Shown here: positions 55,281-57,309 of the stretch, piece after piece | How positions within the stretch are numbered: the first letter of the stretch is position 1 | Layout: the number at the start of each line of letters is the position of its first letter | Assembly: GCA_964365465.1 (NCBI GenBank) | Contig: CAYIPT010000001.1 | Location: 1 to 57,309 of the forward strand | Origin: WO2-35-19 sp964365465 | GTDB lineage: Bacteria > Patescibacteriota > Minisyncoccia > Phycocordibacterales > WO2-35-19 | Reading direction: 5' to 3' | DNA: 57,309 bases | Program-made: the position numbers and the translations under genes | Notes under the pieces: generated by a model | What the model was told of the DNA's origin: nothing | What the model saw: only the letters and a program-made list of their open reading frames with translations | Database searches by the model: none

Positions 55281-56703
55281 ATATTTTATAAGTTATTTCT
55301 ATTCTTGCCGGCATTTCCTTGCACATATCGGATGATATATTTTTGTAGATGATCTCTAAATTTGAAGCGGTTGGAGCAAAAAAGTAATTATCTTCTTTAG
55401 AAACAATGGCCTTCAAAAAGGACTCGTTTATTTTATCCCCTAGACCAATAGCATATATAGTGAGACCTTCTTTTTTTATATTTACAGATTCTTTTAGAGC
55501 TAAATCTTCTGCATATTTTATATCTTCCGCTTCAGTTTTTCCTTGCGGATTTTTAGGATTATTAGCCACCCCATCGGTTAGAAGGATAATAATTTTTGAG
55601 CCATCATCTTCAGATCTTACAGAAACGAGCTCTTGCCAAGCAGAATGTAAAGCCTCATATATGTTTGTATATTGAATGCTACCAGGTTTGATATTAATGG
55701 ATTCAACTGCTTTTTGAGCTAAATCAAAATTAGAAGTAAGAGCTAAGCCAACTTCAGGAGCAGTAATTGATGTTTCCATTGGATCTGGAGCCCTAGTGGC
55801 AAAAGAAATAACTCCGATTTTATCTTTTACACCAAGTTGCTTAATAAAGGAGATGGCGGCTTCTTTGGCATCAGAAAGGGGTTGCGGTGGATTTGAACCC
55901 AACGATGCCATTGATCCCGATTGATCCAAGAGAAGCATTATGTCCGAAGATTTTTCACATATCCTAGTACCCAGTTCAAATGGTTTCGGCCAGGTGAAAA
56001 ACACATCGGTATTTTCATTTTTTTTAAGTTTTTCTATAAATGTCCTGGAGGCCGCTATGGCATTATCAGACCCGTCAAAAATAGCTATGATTAATTCAAT
56101 ATTTTTGATTTCTTCAATGCCATTATTTTTCACGCTGGCTTCAACTTTCGGACCACTGTCCAGTTCCAAAAGAGGGCTGTGAGTTATGCTTAGATTATCT
56201 CTTGCTTCTTCATTTTTCTTCCAGACAATATTATTGCCAAGTTCAAAAATAGCTCTTTTTGGTTTTACTCCATTTTTGGAAACAATGTTTCCCTCAAAAA
56301 TTCCGATTGTTTTATTTTTGGGCAAAATAGTAGCCCCTTTTCTTTCTTCCAAAACATTATTCTTGGAATCATAGATAGTAAAAGTATAAGGAGCATAAAC
56401 AGCATCAATATTAGTATTTGGATTTTCAACGTAAACCAAAATGCTCCAAAGCCCCGACGAAACTTCAAACAGGCGGGGATCCCATCTGATTATAGGCCCC
56501 ATAGCTCCACTGTCGCAAACCAGAGAGCATGATCCGCCACAATCAACACCCGTTTCATCTCCACTCTTAAGACCATCGTTGCAAGTTGGAACTGCATACC
56601 AAAATTTCCAAAATATGGCAAAAGAAATTCCCGATAGTATTAAAACCATCGCTCCTAAATAAATCGCTTTTCTCCGAGATGCCCACGGACTCATTTCATT
56701 CAT
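55264..56703 (-). CDS. Membrane-anchored von Willebrand factor A protein
   Basis: 479 residues. One N-terminal helix (about 13-34), then a Cys-rich patch CNDGLKSGDETGVDCGGSC near 38-56, an immunoglobulin-like region (70-240) and a VWA domain (250-470) with the metal site DQSGSM near 258, TNIYEA and LLTDGVANNP. VWA domains bind proteins through a metal ion; this one faces outside. Overlap with rodA implies co-translation. The GDETGVDCGG patch recurs in other proteins of uncultivated bacteria. Confidence 0.85.
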   Translation of the reverse strand: MNEMSPWASRRKAIYLGAMVLILSGISFAIFWKFWYAVPTCNDGLKSGDETGVDCGGSCSLVCDSGAMGPIIRWDPRLFEVSSGLWSILVYVENPNTNIDAVYAPYTFTIYDSKNNVLEERKGATILPKNKTIGIFEGNIVSKNGVKPKRAIFELGNNIVWKKNEEARDNLSITHSPLLELDSGPKVEASVKNNGIEEIKNIELIIAIFDGSDNAIAASRTFIEKLKKNENTDVFFTWPKPFELGTRICEKSSDIMLLLDQSGSMASLGSNPPQPLSDAKEAAISFIKQLGVKDKIGVISFATRAPDPMETSITAPEVGLALTSNFDLAQKAVESINIKPGSIQYTNIYEALHSAWQELVSVRSEDDGSKIIILLTDGVANNPKNPQGKTEAEDIKYAEDLALKESVNIKKEGLTIYAIGLGDKINESFLKAIVSKEDNYFFAPTASNLEIIYKNISSDMCKEMPARIEITYKIFGTIN

Positions 56704-56709
56704 CCGTTA

Positions 56710-56715
56710 AGTATA
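56710..56715 (-). promoter_or_regulatory. -10 box of the VWA-rodA operon
   Basis: Minus strand TATACT, six bases, then the ATG at 56703; predicted leaderless. Confidence 0.45.
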
Positions 56716-56799
56716 AAATAGAAAATGAAAAGTATAAAGGCAGCTAATATCAACATCTTCACTATACCCTTTTATCTCATTATGTGATATTTTTAAAGT

Positions 56800-57204
56800 G
56801 TGAAAAAGAAAATTCTTATATCAGGCATGGTTTTCGTTATATTAATATCGGTTGTATGGTTTCTTTCTCTTTGGAGTTTTCTACCAACTATTATCAAACC
56901 AACTATCAAAATTATTAGTCCCAAAGATGAAATTACAATTTCTTTAGGCGATACTGTAAATTTTGAAACGAAAGTTATAGGTCATTTTAGTTATGGCAAT
57001 GATGTAAGTTTTGTAAATGAAGGAAATCTGAACGAAAGGTATTACGGTACTCGTAATTCAGACAAAACAATTCATTCAATACGTTTTGATAGAATAGGAA
57101 TATATAAAATAGTTGCTGTCGGAAGGAATTCTGAAATACTTGGGGGATCTAAAGTTGTAGCGAAATCTAATTCTGTTACAATAACTGTAGTAAATCGTCA
57201 GTAA
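56800..57204 (+). CDS. Small membrane-anchored protein, possible Ig-like domain
   Basis: 134 residues from a GTG start. A single N-terminal helix (5-27, basic before it) is followed by IKIISPKDEITISLGDTVNFETKVIG and later SIRFDRIGIYKIVAVGRN and NSVTITVVN, a beta-strand rhythm like Ig/PKD-type extracellular domains. Not otherwise recognised. It lies between the VWA operon and the rRNA genes and is divergent from the former. Confidence 0.55.
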   Translation: MKKKILISGMVFVILISVVWFLSLWSFLPTIIKPTIKIISPKDEITISLGDTVNFETKVIGHFSYGNDVSFVNEGNLNERYYGTRNSDKTIHSIRFDRIGIYKIVAVGRNSEILGGSKVVAKSNSVTITVVNRQ

Positions 57205-57220
57205 AAAGTTGAGAACTCTG

Positions 57221-57309
57221 TGCTGGCGGCTACCTACTCTCCCCTTGCGAGTACCATCGGCACTACCGGGCTTAACTTCCGTGTTCGGAATGAGAACGGG
57301 TGTGACCCC
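57221..57309 (-). rRNA. rrf: 5S ribosomal RNA, 5' part cut by the window edge
   Basis: On the minus strand GGGGTCACACCCGTTCTCAT leads into CCGAACACGGAAGTTAAGCC, then GTGCCGATGGTACT and GAGAGTAGGTAGCCGCC: loops B, C and E of 5S rRNA are all recognisable. The 3' end is near 57221, and roughly 25-30 bases of the 5' side are missing. The orientation puts 23S and 16S rRNA to the right of the window if the operon is standard. Confidence 0.95.

Noticed and set aside
1..57309. tRNA genes or riboswitches
   Set aside because: The gaps between genes are mostly very short, and no cloverleaf or known aptamer pattern was recognised on either strand by eye.

Overview
The window looks like a piece of a Patescibacteria (Candidate Phyla Radiation) chromosome, most likely Paceibacteria/Parcubacteria. 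This is inferred from the A+T-rich coding sequence, very tight operons, a long run of envelope-glycan genes with few metabolic genes, a stand-alone Cas2/PaaX-like protein, a cytosolic VirD4/TraG-like ATPase, a DUF4015 protein and a minimal SecD/SecF/RodA set. Translation fits the standard code (TGA, TAA and TAG all act as stops), so the UGA-glycine code of Gracilibacteria/SR1 is not indicated. No marker gene in the window fixes the taxon more closely.

Layout. 1-447 holds dispersed inverted repeats and a terminator. 448-2610 is an O-antigen ligase/polymerase with a TPR tail. 2.7-5.3 kb has two solitary genes, a HIT protein with a decayed partial copy, and an EamA transporter. 5.3-16.6 kb is a nonulosonic-acid (pseudaminic acid type) locus: WbuZ/HisF-like, WbuY/HisH-like, WbuX/PseA-like amidotransferase, PseF, PseH, PseI, PseC, PseB and an ABC flippase, broken up by unrelated solitary genes. 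No PseG is seen. 16.6-42.6 kb is a glycosyltransferase island on both strands: GT2, GT4 and GT-C enzymes, methyltransferases, two B12-binding radical SAM proteins, an SDR, a cupin ketoisomerase, a ferredoxin, and GT2-methyltransferase and GT4-GtrA fusions. 42.6-45.8 kb has the VirD4-like ATPase and a DUF4015 protein between two copies of one repeat. 45.9-47.9 kb has two unrecognised, G+C-richer genes. 48.0-51.6 kb is SecF, SecD and the sugar-phosphate transferase that would start glycan assembly. 51.6-53.0 kb has small genes around the Cas2/PaaX-like gene. 53-57.2 kb has a GT4, RodA, a von Willebrand A protein and a small anchored protein. The window ends inside a 5S rRNA gene on the minus strand, so any linked 23S/16S genes lie to the right.

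How the genes work together. The PHPT enzyme (50226-51575) would load the first sugar phosphate on undecaprenyl phosphate, the many GTs extend it, Pse enzymes supply an amidinated nonulosonic acid, the ABC transporter flips lipid-linked product, GT-C enzymes add sugars from polyprenyl carriers outside, and the 448-2610 ligase/polymerase finishes the chain. This assembly is inferred.

Two gene-expression styles coexist. Operon-type genes often have a -10 box only 5-7 bases before the ATG, which predicts leaderless mRNA. Ten solitary genes or short units instead have a clear -35/-10 promoter and a Shine-Dalgarno leader, and most also end in their own hairpin terminator. These are the accessory, mostly unrecognised genes, and several sit inside the pseudaminic acid locus. 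In addition, short degenerate repeats are spliced in frame into linkers of several glycosyltransferase genes, and larger CCCC/GGGG palindromic repeats form the ends of several reading frames.
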